Below are positions 1-11,446 of a stretch of DNA of 64,000 nt, one piece after another. Made by a program: the position numbers and the translations under genes. The stretch comes from Cryptomeria japonica (taxonomy: Eukaryota; Streptophyta; Pinopsida; Cupressales; Cupressaceae), in the NCBI RefSeq assembly GCF_030272615.1, contig NC_081409.1, forward strand, positions 18,664,260 through 18,728,259. Reading direction: 5' to 3'. A model generated the notes under the pieces. It was given only the letters and a program-made list of their open reading frames with translations. It made no database searches and was not told the DNA's origin. Position 1 is the first letter of the stretch; each line of letters opens with the position of its first letter.

Positions 1-579
1 CCCTCTACAATAATCTTTTTATTTCGTAAGAAACAATCATTTCATCTCATCCCATGTAGTGATTGTGCTACTCCCTAGACTCATAAACCATCTCAAAGTT
101 GACTCTTTCAAAGTGGCAGGGGATATTTTGAGTCTATGGGCATCTGTAGTATAATCAAAACTCATATAAAGAACATCAAACTCAAACAAGAATGTGTCAT
201 GGTCTTCTATCACTAATCCATAGAATTTAGGAAAGGAAGAAGCTAGAATGTTCTTGAGATTAGCATTATCATGTTGATCAGAAATAGGGAACTCAAATGT
301 TGGTGTCACGGGTGGAGGTGGGTTATTCCCACTAGGGGGTGGATTTCCTTGCATTGGGATTTTGAGAGGAGTTACTAAATGAAGTTCCTCTTCAGGAGGT
401 CCAAAGAGAAAATGGAGGTTGTTCTCAGGAAGTTCAAATTTAGGAGGGTTCAAATTATCTGGGATTTGATATAGTGCAGCAAAAGGATTTACATCTGGGG
501 GGTCATGTGCATTGAGTCTTGCATGATTAGGATGGTTGGGAAGGAATCTACCTTGAGCATCTCTTCTTCGTCTATGCAT
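1..579 (-). pseudogene. Ty3/gypsy Gag N-terminal fragment (degenerate, runs off the window)
   Basis: The minus-strand frame starts at the ATG at 577-579 and encodes 180 residues. It has a basic start, a Pro/Asn-rich stretch, and then the Gag core with motifs such as FPKFYGL, DTFLFEFDVL, LRWFMSLGS and TTWDEMK, typical of plant Ty3/gypsy capsid regions. A TGA at 37-39 falls where Gag should continue, and a TAA follows a few codons later in the same frame, so this copy is dead. A primer-binding-site-like sequence and an LTR start lie just upstream at 680-701, so this is the 5' end of a minus-strand element whose remainder is outside the window. Confidence 0.75.
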
Positions 580-679
580 GCAGATTCATGAGAATTTCTT
601 TAGACAAACTGGGTTATCAAAAACAACTATACTGAAAACTAAAAATAATAACCATAACAGGTTCTTAGTTTGACACCAT

Positions 680-696
680 CCTCGGAAACGACGCCA
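680..696 (-). promoter_or_regulatory. Putative primer-binding site of the leftmost element
   Basis: Read on the minus strand this begins TGGCGTCGTTTCCGAGG, close to the TGGCGCCGTTGCCGGGG-type site of plant Ty3/gypsy elements that I associate with tRNA-Asp priming. It lies 4 bases inside a TG-starting LTR boundary at 701 and about 100 bases upstream of the gag ATG, the expected position. Confidence 0.6.
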
Positions 697-700
697 AAAA

Positions 701-1830
701 TGTTTGCTTCACCAATAGGAATAATAACTATAGTTAAGGTCTCAACCCAAAGTTTGGAAATTTACTCTGTGTAGTTACTATCTCCATAACTGAAGTTCAT
801 TTGTTTATCAACCCGGGGATGTATTACTTGAAATGGGTCTGCATTATATATGCACTAAGTTCCTATGATAGCTATCCTGCATTACTGCAACAACTAAACC
901 TATTTGGAATAAGCAAGCAAGAATTATAACAACTGAATGGCTACAGGAAGACTATGTATTAATATAGAACTCAATTAAAGAACTATTAACTAAGTACAAA
1001 GCTGACAAACATGAATTAATATGTTTGCTTTGGTTGTAGGAATAGTCACAGGATCTATTTCTAGTGGCTGCATGAACAGTCAATTGTCAGAATGCCTACT
1101 GTAGTAGAAAAGGAAACTAAATTTAACAAAAGCACAAGAACATTCACCAAGTGGGCCCCCTTGGATGAGTGTATCCGGGCTTCCAAGATAACTCTAAATA
1201 CCCTTTTTGATTCGTTGAAAGCTCACTTTTGCTTGTGTCTCATTTGAAACTAACTTATTCCATGAAACCTGATACTTTATTGTGGATCGCTGATGTAAGT
1301 GATTTTTTATTGTGGATTGTGCACAAAAAGAAGGAATGAAAGGATAATGCTCCTCAAAACATGCAATGCTAGGGTTCCACTTCCATCACTAGGTTTAGGA
1401 TCTGCCCCTAGTTATAGATAGAACCTAATTTATTACGGGTGGAAGGAAAGAGATGGACAGGGGTTTTATTTTTTATGGCAAGCCAATCTTAGGTATATCA
1501 ATAACAAGCAATGATGGGGTTGAAAAGTTTATTATGGAATGATATGTTGTTAGTATGTGCAAAGTGAAAGGGCAAAATTGAGTCTCGAAGGAGGGAGGAG
1601 AAAAAGTCTCTACACATGGCACTGACAACCTATTTGTCTTTATAATACTTTCCTAGGGCACCACCGAAGTGGTTTTTAGAGTTAGACAAATTTATTTCTC
1701 TTTACTTTTTTTTCCATTTTTCATTTTTTTTTGCATCACAAGGTGCTTGTTTGCCAAGTATTCACCAAAGTGACGATTTTTTTATATTTTTGTTTTTTAT
1801 ATTTTTCATTTTTTTCATTTGTTATTATTT
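701..1830 (-). mobile_element. 5' LTR and adjoining retroelement debris; no gene
   Basis: A minus-strand LTR boundary (TGTTTGC on the plus strand) begins at 701, next to the primer-binding site. The partner LTR is outside the window, so the far edge cannot be set. No reading frame is convincing here. The stretch 1680-1850 is very T-rich low-complexity sequence. Somewhere in this interval the LTR gives way to the 3' side of the pol fragment that lies to the right. Confidence 0.45.
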
Positions 1831-3930
1831 TTTATTTTTTATTAGGATACTTTTAAAAGCTATGTGTAAAACTTGTGAAGGTCAATTCTACTAATAAGAT
1901 CATCCAGTGATTCTTCATCTAGTGTTATCGTGAAGGTACGTGAAAATGTCATCGTACCAAGGAGAATTGGGACCAACAACACATATTAATTCAGATGGAG
2001 TGATCTCATATGCAGGGACCAAAAGATTATCCACCAAAAACTCATATCAAGTCTCATTCTATGACATGTTGATCATGGAAGCAATGGTAGCCATAACATC
2101 TATAGCTCGATTGTTCTCTCTTGGTATTTGCTCAAAGACTATCTCTGTGAAGTACTTTTTGAAATTGTTTACCATTTTCTTGTAAGGCATTACTTTTTCA
2201 TCTTTTTTTTGATAATCAACATTTGTCTGACGGATCACAAGTTGAGAGTCCCCCAAAACATGAAGTTCTTGGATCTTCCACTGAACTACAATCCGTAGAC
2301 CTGTTGTCAATGCCTCATATTCTGCAATGTTGTTCGTGCAAGAGAAGGATAGTCGATATGATTTAGGAATAGAAACCCCTCGAGGTGTGATGAAGAGTAT
2401 GCCTGCTCTTACTCCATGTTGTGTGTATGAACCAACAAAGTATAATTGCCAAAGTCTAGATTTTGTTACTATGAAGATGGATTCATTTGAAAATTCTGAT
2501 AAAATAGGAGAATTGTCGATCATTGGTGCATCTACAAGTTGGTCTGCAATTTGATAAATTTTTTGTCTATGTACTCAATGTCAAATTCACTTAACATCAT
2601 GACCCACTTAGCTTGTCTGCTTCTGAGATTTTCTTTGTTGAGTAGAAATTTTAGTGGATCAATTCTTTCTACGAGCTTTGTTTTGTGAGTTAGCATGTAA
2701 TGATGCAAATTTTTGCGAAGTAAAAATTATGACAAGACACACACGCTCAATTGGAGTATAATTAAGCTCATATCCAACCAATGTGTGACTGATGTAGTAG
2801 ATAGCTCTTTCTTTTCCTTCATATCCTGTTGTGCCAAGAGTGCCCCCAATGCTATTGTTGTTGCTGATATGTAGAGTAACAATGGTTTTCCTTGGATAGG
2901 TGGCATAAGAATTGGCGGATTCAAGAGATAATATATGAGAAGTTGAAAATCATGGTGGCATTTGTCATCCCACTTAAACTTGATGTTCTTGTGAAGCAAA
3001 TGACACTTATTTGTGAGATGTGCTATGAATCTGTGGTTTGATTAGAGATTTCCTTGCAATGATCTAAGTTTATTGATGTTCTTAGCACGAGGCATCTCCA
3101 AAATTGATCTAATTTTTTCTAGATATACTTCAATATCTCGTTGTGAGATAATTTATCTTAGGAGTTTCCTGGAGGTCATTCTAAAGACACACTTCTTGGG
3201 ATTCAATTTGACTTTATAGTTTTTTAATGATCAAAGACCATTGATGGAATATCCAAATGTTTTTCTCTTGTAGCTGATTTGCCCAAAAGATCATCTACAT
3301 AATCCTTCACAGTAATATGCATGATGTTATCAAAGATTGTTGTCATGGCTTTTTGATATGTGGCACCTGCATTATTTAATCCAAAGGGCATGACATTCCA
3401 ACAAAAGGTACCCCATGGACATGTGAATGTTGTTTTGTGTTGATCTTTAGGTGCTATCTTTTAATTTGATTGTATTTGAAGAATCCATCCATAAGTGATA
3501 ACACCACATGGTTTGTTATAGGACCGAAGATCAAATCAATGTTTGGTAAAGAGAAGTCATCCTTGGGAAGAGCCTTGATTATGTCTCTGAAATAAGTACA
3601 TATCCTTATGTTGCCATCTGGTTTGCTGATAGGTACACGATTGGAAATCCATTTGGGTAATCAATTGGTCTGATGAAGCCAACATCTAATAAATTTTCAA
3701 GCTCAACCTTCACTAGTAATGCCACCTCTAGATGCATATTAAACACATTTTTTGTTTAATTTGTTTGGCACTTGGAGTAATTGTCAAGTGATGCATAATC
3801 AAATTTGTACCAAGTCCAAGCATATTTGCATATGACCATGCAAAATTTATTTTTCTCTCTGTGAAGAAATTTGTGAACTTTGGTTGCACCATTTCAGTCA
3901 ATGATTATGCAAGGAAAATGTTGTGGGGTA
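1831..3930 (-). pseudogene. Decayed Ty3/gypsy (Tat-like) pol: RT, RNase H, second RNase H
   Basis: Reading from high to low coordinates: reverse transcriptase remnants with FTCPWGTF, MPFGLNNAGATYQ and the catalytic YVDD (about 3289-3303); a standard Ty3 RNase H remnant with LLLYISATTIALGALLAQQ (2727-2999); and a second, plant/archaeal-type RNase H with SCTNNIAEYEAL and VLGDSQLVI (2059-2523). A tail resembling the linker before integrase (NSPWYDDIFTYL) runs to about 1831. Stops and frameshifts are frequent. RT, RNase H, then extra RNase H is the order I know for Tat-lineage elements such as Ogre and Retand. Gag, protease and integrase are missing. Confidence 0.75.
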
Positions 3931-3933
3931 CCT

Positions 3934-4910
3934 GTGTAAGGTAAATATGTATGCTAAACATAAATGATTGAAACAAGAAGTAAATCAACCGAGCAAGCCA
4001 TTAACTCGAACACCTCAAGATTGGGATGTTTAAAAAGAAACAAATGAAGCATAAAAGCATAAAACAAGTGAATGCAAACCTCATTTACCAACTTTGATTC
4101 GATTTTCCCATGTTCGGATGTGCGCTCAAGCTGTAACTAGTGCTCGATTGCTCCATGATGCAAGTATTTGATAATTGGATTTATGATATAAGGATTGTAT
4201 GGATAGGATGATAGGATATGGTGCTAAAATTAGATATTATAATGATGTGGATGTGCTAATAATGGATGAAATTCTACATTATGGCATTATGAATGTATGG
4301 AAGTGGACCCTTTGATTAAATAGGAAGAGGAAGGGATTGGGAAAATGAAACACTTGTGAGGACAAGTGCCAACCCCAGGAATGACAAGTGTAATAAGATT
4401 CCACAAGTGGCTCAACAAAGGAGGACATGTGTCCCTTAGAGGGACAAATGTCAAAAGGGGTTTGACGTGTGTCCTCAAGGACACATGTCTATTTTGGGAG
4501 GGAGCCACCCAAAATAGGCTTTAGTTTCCTAGTATTAAGGAAATTAGGGAATACGTGTGTGCACACACATGTGAGGGGAGGTTAGGATAAGGTTAGTTTG
4601 GAGAGATAGGGTTGGTTAGAACACAAGGTTTAGATTGGAGGTTAGGTTAGAGGAGGGTTAATTAGGTGGTTAGAAGTTAGGAGACATGTGATCAAAAGGG
4701 AATATTTGAATTTAATTCATTCATTTATAAAAGGGATGAAAAGGAGGATTAATTAATTAGATTAATTAAATTATAGATTAGAAAGAGAGAATTAATTAAC
4801 TAGATTAATTAATTCAAGGGATGGGCTTAATTAATTAAGACATTTAATTAATTAAATGGCTAAAGGAAATAAATTTGACTAAATTGATTAGCCAAATTTA
4901 AGTGTCTACA
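3934..4910 (-). mobile_element. LTR (3' end of a minus-strand element), left edge approximate
   Basis: The right edge is well defined: on the minus strand the LTR starts TGTAGACACTTAAATTTGG, directly after a purine tract (4911-4926). The left edge near 3934 is inferred from a TGTGTAAGG start and the abrupt end of RT homology. The interval has AT-rich TTAATTAA runs and an A/G-rich stretch (4560-4680), and no credible gene; a short frame at 4287-4508 looks incidental. The last ~300 bp recur at 6715-6997. Confidence 0.5.
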
Positions 4911-5158
4911 TTTTGCCCCTCTTCGTCGTGGGGCTAGAATAGTGTCGGTGCGAAGACAATAAGACACTTGCAAGGGAAGAAAATGGAAGCGGGAGTGAGA
5001 AAATGCCCCAAGTAGATGAAAGAATGGTTAGAGATGCCCCCTCGAGAGGGTGTACAGAGAGACAAGGACCGAGAAACATCTCAAAAGAAACATTGCCCCA
5101 ATGGATAGGATGGAAAACAATAAGCACGTGAAGAGGAGAGAATGCAAATGTAGTGGAT
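4614..5158. repeat. Direct repeat copy A (~0.54 kb; partner at 6715-7244)
   Basis: This interval and 6715-7244 are near-identical by eye across an LTR end, the polypurine tract and about 245 bp of internal sequence. Small differences include a gap near 4740-4770. Homology stops sharply after GCAAATGTAGTGGA on the right of both copies. The two copies bracket a different TGTT...AACA unit. Confidence 0.75.
4911..4926 (-). promoter_or_regulatory. Polypurine tract, copy A
   Basis: Minus-strand sequence ACGAAGAGGGGCAAAA directly abuts the TGTAGACAC LTR start, as expected for plus-strand priming in an LTR element. The same arrangement recurs at 6998-7013. Confidence 0.6.
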
Positions 5159-5164
5159 ATCAAT

Positions 5165-6712
5165 GTTGGCATTACAATAAGTTTGTTGGTATGAGGATAT
5201 TGAGAAGGTTGTTGGAGATTGATGATATAATTAATAAAGGATGATTACTGTCTTAATAATATTATTTTGTCATTGATGTCAAGCAATTGATTTTTTGATT
5301 CAGTATGATGTTGTCATATCTTAAAGAGTATGTTTTGATGGGTATAAAGATGTTGGTAAGTGACACAGAAAGAATGTGAAAATGAAGAGGAGTAATAAGT
5401 TATTCAATGGGCAACTTTTACCGAGTTAGACAGTGATAAGATTATGTTATTTTGATTGTTTTGATACCTATATATGTGTATTCGAAGACTGAATAAGAAG
5501 GAGAAAAGATTTCATGCAATAGAATGAGTAAAGGTTTGATACTATTCTATTTTACCAAGCAAGGAGCCAGTCGGTAAATTCCAAGGTTATCGATGTCGGT
5601 TAAAGAAGAAAGAAGTCACCGAGTGTCGTCAGCAAGCAAAGCTACCGAGATAGTAACCGAGATGAATACAGAATGTCTACCGAGTAAAGTTCAGAATTAA
5701 CCGAGTATCAACCGAGCAGTAACAGAATGCATTGGATGAATAAATACATTATTAAATGAAGGATGCCAATGAGTTGGAGATTTATAGAAGATTGGAATGT
5801 CGTGCAAGAAGTTTGTTAAGGATCAACGACAATGAAATTCAAGAGTTAGATCTACAGCACAGATTGAACGGTCATAACCGCGCACAAGTACCAAGGAAGG
5901 AATACAAGTTTCAAGGCAAGATAAAACATTTTTCAGTTCGAAGGATTCAATGAACCTAGTCAAGTTTGAAGATCTGATGGCTAAGATTAATCATGGGAAA
6001 TGTGATTAAGGAGATTAAGCGGTTAGGAATTGCTTATAAATAAGGAAAAGTTGATAAACAATGTATGCGGGCAAATAGAAGAACAATGATGCTGCTGAAG
6101 TGATTACAGAGTACAGAAGATTGAAGATCTGATTGAAGAACAGAGTGAGAAGCCCAGCAAGGAGAAAGATAAGTCTTATGACAAGATGATTTTGAGCACA
6201 TAGAGTCTGCCATAACATTTCAGATGTGATGTTGCAGATATATTTTATTACTGTTATTTATTTTTGTAAGTGATAGGAAATCTCTTAACCGAGTGGACCT
6301 AACAGTGTTATTTGTAAATCCTCTAGCAAGGTAACATTCTAATTAAGTGTTTGAAATCCTTTGACAAGGTCACTGTGCAAGATTCTGATAGATCTGAGGG
6401 AAATCCCTTGACCAGGTCACATTTAGCAATGTGTTTATGTAATCTTTAATAGGATTGGCTTTTAACTGAGCATACTCTAGAAGGGTATATTTTCTTTGTG
6501 AGTCCGAAATCCCACAGTGGTTTTTCCCTATTTGGGTTTCCACGTTAAATCTGGTGTTAAATGTGTTTTGATGTTTCAAGTTTATCAGTTTATGAGTTTG
6601 AATGATTTACAGTCATAGTTGCATATCAAGTAAGTTCTACCGAGGTTGAATCTGATAGGAACTATTGAATTGTGAGTTTATCTGATTCACCCCCCCTCTC
6701 ATTAAACTAACA
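5165..6712 (+). mobile_element. Solo-LTR-like unit, TGTT...AACA, ~1.55 kb
   Basis: It begins TGTTGGCATTACAATAAG and ends in a pyrimidine-rich block followed by CATTAAACTAACA, giving matching TGTT/AACA termini. Inside are many CCGAGT/ACCGAG words and a segment reading GTGGTTTTTCCCTATTTGGG, a pattern I associate with plant LTRs (often Ty1/copia). A relative on the minus strand lies at about 53035-54414 with the same start, the same ATTGATGTCAA word and the same C-tract end. The flanking 5-mers (ATCAA and AGTTA) do not match, so no target duplication is visible. No coding region is convincing. Confidence 0.55.
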
Positions 6713-6714
6713 AG

Positions 6715-7244
6715 TTAGAACCCAAGGTTTAGATTGGAGGTTAGGTTAGAGGAGGGTTAATTAGGTGGTTAGAAGTTAGGAGACATGTGATCAAAAGGGA
6801 ATATTTGAATTTAATTAATTCAAATATTAAAGGGATGAACAGGAGGATTAATTAATTTATATATTAGAAAGAGAGAATTAATTAATTAGATTAATTAATT
6901 CAAGGGATGGGCTTAATTAATTAAGACATTTAATTAATTAAATGGCTAAAGGAAATAAATTTGACTAAATTGATTAGCCAAATTTAAGTGTCTACATTTT
7001 GCCCCTCTTCGTGGTGGAGCTAGAATAATGTCGGTGCGAAGACAATAAGACGCTTGCAAGGGAAGAAAATGGAAGGGGGAGTGAGAAAATGCCCCAAGTA
7101 GATGAAAGAATGGTTAGAGATGCCCCCTCGAGAGGGTATACAGAGAGACAAGGACCGAGAAACGTCTCAAAAGAAACATTGCCCCAACGGACAGGATGGA
7201 AAGCAATAAGCACGTGAAGAGGAGAGCATGCAAATGTAGTGGAG
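6715..7244. repeat. Direct repeat copy B (partner at 4614-5158)
   Basis: Contains the last ~283 bp of the TGTAGACAC LTR (to 6997), the minus-strand polypurine tract (6998-7013) and ~230 bp of internal sequence, all matching copy A. Its left end is cut exactly where the TGTT...AACA unit ends. Confidence 0.75.
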
Positions 7245-8257
7245 ATGAAGATAAAACAACATGGATCACAATCACCTGCAAAACAAAAAATCATGTAGCA
7301 CTTATTTTGATTTAGTAGTGTCTGTGAGTCACCAAGGTATAAGGAACCAGGGTGGAATTTGATGTAGGAGCATCCCCGGTTCACAACAATCTTGCATCAA
7401 CCAAAAATATTTTCTTTTATGTTAAGTTTTCTGTTTGTAGTTTCAGTTTTCCTTTCTGTGTCCCAATTTTGGCTTATTGGATCCTGTGGATTTGTCTTCT
7501 ACTTGAAGACTTGATCATATTACTTGCTTGCAAACCGCATCTCATTTGGATCACTTACTGGCAAGATATCACTACCAGTTTCCATGATAGTTTCTTGTTA
7601 CCGGTTGTTCCTTTGTTACCGGTTGCCTAAGTCCTATTCTAGTGATCTACCGGAACCCATTCTGAAGCTTGTAGAGCCTTCGACGTTGATCTCCATGTTT
7701 CTTGGCGTGCGGACAACCTTCTATGTTTCATCCTTTGGATTTTCCGGAGGAGTATCTTGGCGGAGGCTGACCTTGTTCATTTTGCATGTTAGGTCTTGTT
7801 ATTTGGGTTTTGATCCCTTTTGGGCCAACTGGATCCTTTGGATCGATATATATTTGTAATCATGCTTTAGAATATAATCAAGGAGAATCAATCAGAGTAT
7901 CAGATAGATAGACTGTGCCTAGAAGATAGATCTTTCTATTCAAGGTCCAAGTGAGACTTATTCTACCAGGCTTATGTGCTGGTATGTTGTAACTCGGTTG
8001 TTACCAGTTGGATGTAATCAAATTTCATGCAATAAAACTTTCTATTATGCATTGCCTCCATCATATCTATGTGTTTCTGTTGTGTTTACTCTTGCTAACC
8101 AGTCCAAATAGATCTCTTTGAGGTCCCTCCTCGCCAGTGACTGCTTCAAGTGGTAGTAGAGTGAAGTTTCGTTCTAGAGGTTGCGTGTTCTAAATTTTTG
8201 TTGTAGGGTGGCGGATTGCGGATCCAACTTGCAATTGCAGAGGACTAGCAGGAATCA
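7245..8257 (+). mobile_element. Probable LTR/leader of the following plus-strand gypsy element
   Basis: About 1 kb precedes the degenerate gag start. It is T-rich, with a TATATAT run near 7848-7854 and an AATAAAA word near 8030, compatible with LTR promoter and polyadenylation signals. Short open frames occur (7352-7630, 7524-7859) but resemble nothing I recognise. I cannot find a partner LTR or a primer-binding site, so the assignment rests on position. Confidence 0.35.
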
Positions 8258-11200
8258 ATGACACGAAGAGGAACTAGGAATGGTGGAGCGCGTGGGAATG
8301 TAGACCCTGTTGTGATGGAGATGTTGCGAGGAATAGAAGCCCAGTTAGAAGTTGTGGAGACAACCCAGAGAAGAGGCTGACATATTGAGGATGTGAGCGA
8401 AGATGAAGAAGAAGAAGCCCTGACAAAACAAGTGAACCTACCGGCAGTTGTTAGATTCAGATGAATTGATGGATTGGATCTGGAAGATGGAGAAGTATTT
8501 TGAATTTGAAAACACTGCAGAAGACAGGAAGGTGAAATATGCTTGTACCTGGTTGAAAGGTCATGCTTTCTTTGGTGGGAGCATTTATAGGTTGATAGAC
8601 AAAGAAGAGGTAAAGAAAAGATTAAGACATGGGATAGGATGATTGCTAAGTTGAAATCAAAGTTTGTGCCAGCAAATTATCAAGTGGATTTGTTTCGGAA
8701 GTTGTAGAATTTGAGACATAAGGAATCTAGTGTAAAGTAGTACACCGAAACATTTCACAAGTTGAACATCAGATCCAGACATGTTGATGATGAAGTTGAA
8801 CAAATTGCAAGATATTTGAATGGATTGTGGATGTCTATACAAGATGAACTTAGTATGATCAAATTAGAGAGTGTTGAAGAGGCTTACTAGTATGCCCTGA
8901 AGGCTAAGAGAAATTGAACAAAAGATGTGAGTAGAGACAAAGATGTAGAGGTGGAAGGTTTACTAGAGAGATTTCAAGGAGGAAGAATATATAATAGAGG
9001 AAGAGGAACTAGTACAGATCATAACAAGGACAAGGAAGTGAGAAAATAAGGTAATTCATACCAGAAGAATGATAGAAATTTCTACCGGAGGAGAGAACCA
9101 GATGGTTACCGGAATGAGAACTTTGGAAGACAAGACAAGAGGACATTTAGAGGAACCTGCTTTAAATGTGGAGGAGAAGGACATCGTGCATTTGAATGTA
9201 AGAAGATAGAAGCTATCAAAAGAGAAGAAGTAGTGGAAGAAAATCCCACCGGATCAGACAATAAACCGAAAGATGGAAAACTGTTGATGATGAGGAGAGC
9301 TTTGTGTCATATCAGAGGAGATGAAGAACCCTTGCAGAGGAAGAATCTGCTCAAGACCATATGTAAGGTATCTGATAAGTGTTGTAAAGTTGATAGTGGT
9401 AGTTCAGATAATCTTGTTTCAGAAGAGATGGTGAATAAGTTCAAATTGGAGAGATTGAAACACCTTAAGCTTGATTAGATAGCATGAATTCGGGATGAAC
9501 ATAAGTTGTTAGTAAGTGAACAATGTTTGGTAAAATTGAAAATTGGGAATTATCATAATGAAGTTTTGTGTGATATTATGCCTATGGATATTTGTCATCT
9601 TTTGTTGGCAAGACCTTGGCAGTTTGATAGACAAACAATAAATAATGGGAAGATGAATACATACACTATTGTGGCCAATGGGATGAAGCAAACCTTGTTA
9701 CCTTTGGAGGAACCTTTGAAGGGTGAAGTTTGTACAAATACCAGAATCTGTTTAGTAGATGGAAAGAAATTCATGAATGGACTGAGACATGAGGATGTGT
9801 GTTTTGCCTTAATTCCTAAGAAGACAGAGAGACTAGAACTGGAAGGAGAACAACTGGCAGGGATAAGAGATTTGTTGACAGAATATGAGGATATCATTTC
9901 AGATAATGTACCTGATGGATTGCCACCTGTTAGAAGTATTAGTCATTGCATGGAATTGGTTCCCAGAGCTAGTTTGCCTAACAAAGCTGCACATTGGTTG
10001 ACACGAACAGAAAATAAAGAACTGAATAGATAAGTGCAAGAGATATTGAAGAAAGGTTTGATCAGGGAAAGTCGAAGCCCTTGTATAGTACCAACAATAT
10101 TAGCACCTAAGAAGAATGGAGAATGCAGGATGTGTATCGATTCAAGAGCAATAAACAAGATCACAGTGAAATACTGGTTTCCTTTGCCTAGGATGGATGA
10201 CATAATGGACTGTGTGAGTGGAGAAAAATACTTTACAAAGATAGATTTGAAAAGTGGATATCATCACATCAAGATCAAAGAAGGTGATGAGTGGAAGACA
10301 ACATTTAAGACAAATGAAGGACTATATGAATGGTTGGTGATGCCTTTTGGATTGACTACTCCACAAAGTACTTTCATGAGGTTGATGAATGAGGTATTGA
10401 AAAAATTATTGGGTAAGTTTGTTATTGTGTATTTGGATGACATTCTGATTTTCAATAAGACAAAAGAGGATCATTTGTTGCAGTAAAGACAAGTTTTGCA
10501 AAGGTTGAGAGAAGAAAAGTTGTTGATCAATATCAAGAAGTGTACTTTCATGAAGGATGAGTTAGTCTATTTAGGATTTGTGATATGTGAGGATGGTTTG
10601 AAGATGGACCCTGATAAAGTGAAAGCCATTGTTGAGTGACCTACACCGAAAAGCATTGGAGAGGTAAGATCATTTCATGGATTGGCTAGTTTTTACGAGA
10701 AGTTTATCAAGAATTTCACTTTAGTTTGAAACCCTACGAATAAAACCATGAGAGGAGATCGGAAGGAATTCAAGTGGACCACCGGAGAAAACAAAAGTTT
10801 TGAATTGTTGAAGCAGAAAGTGAATGAGTAGCCTGTGTTGGCTTTATCGGAATTCAATAAAGTATTTCAAGTAGATTGTGATGCAAGTGGAACAACAATA
10901 GGAGCAGTCTTGAGTCAAGAAGGGAGAGCAATAGCCTATTTCAGTGAGAAATTAAATAATGCTCGGAAGAGATATTCAATGTATGATCAGGAATTTTATG
11001 CCATAGTTCAAGCCTTGAAGAAATAGAGACACTACTTGTTACCTAAGGAGTTTGTGTTGTATACAGATCATCAAGATTTGCAGTATTTGAACAGTCAGAG
11101 TAAGTTGAATCAGAGACATGTGAGATGGGTAGAATTCTTGCAAAGTTACACCTTTGTGTTGAAGTATAGAAGAGGGAAATCTAACAAAGTTGTTGATCCA

Positions 11201-11446
11201 TTGAGTAGGAGAAGGAATTTGCTGACAGAGATGAGAGTGACAATATTACGTTTTAAAGATTTGAAGACCTTGTACGATGAAGACCCGTATTTTGTAGAAC
11301 CTTGGAAAGCATGTAGAGAACCAGTTATGGTTGATAGAAGCAAATTGTTGGATTATTTCATTCAGGATGGGATGATATTCAAGGGAGTTCAGTTATGCAT
11401 ACCTAAGAGTTCCATGAGAGAGAACTGTTATGCCTTGCATACTTAA
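8258..11446 (+). pseudogene. Decayed Ty3/gypsy gag-pol (Gag, zinc knuckle, protease, RT, RNase H)
   Basis: A gag start (MTRRGTRNGGARGN) lies at 8258. Then follow a Gag core with several stops, an intact CCHC knuckle CFKCGGEGHRAFEC (about 9159-9200), protease with VDSGSSDNLVS (about 9390), and RT with [25 protein letters not shown] and catalytic YLDD (10429-10440). RNase H has [15 protein letters not shown] and TDHQDLQYL. The frame ends at 11446 in the linker before integrase. Most in-frame stops are TAG or TGA at positions where Trp, Arg or Gln is usual, consistent with C-to-T decay. Integrase is missing, and the next block begins abruptly. Confidence 0.85.
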
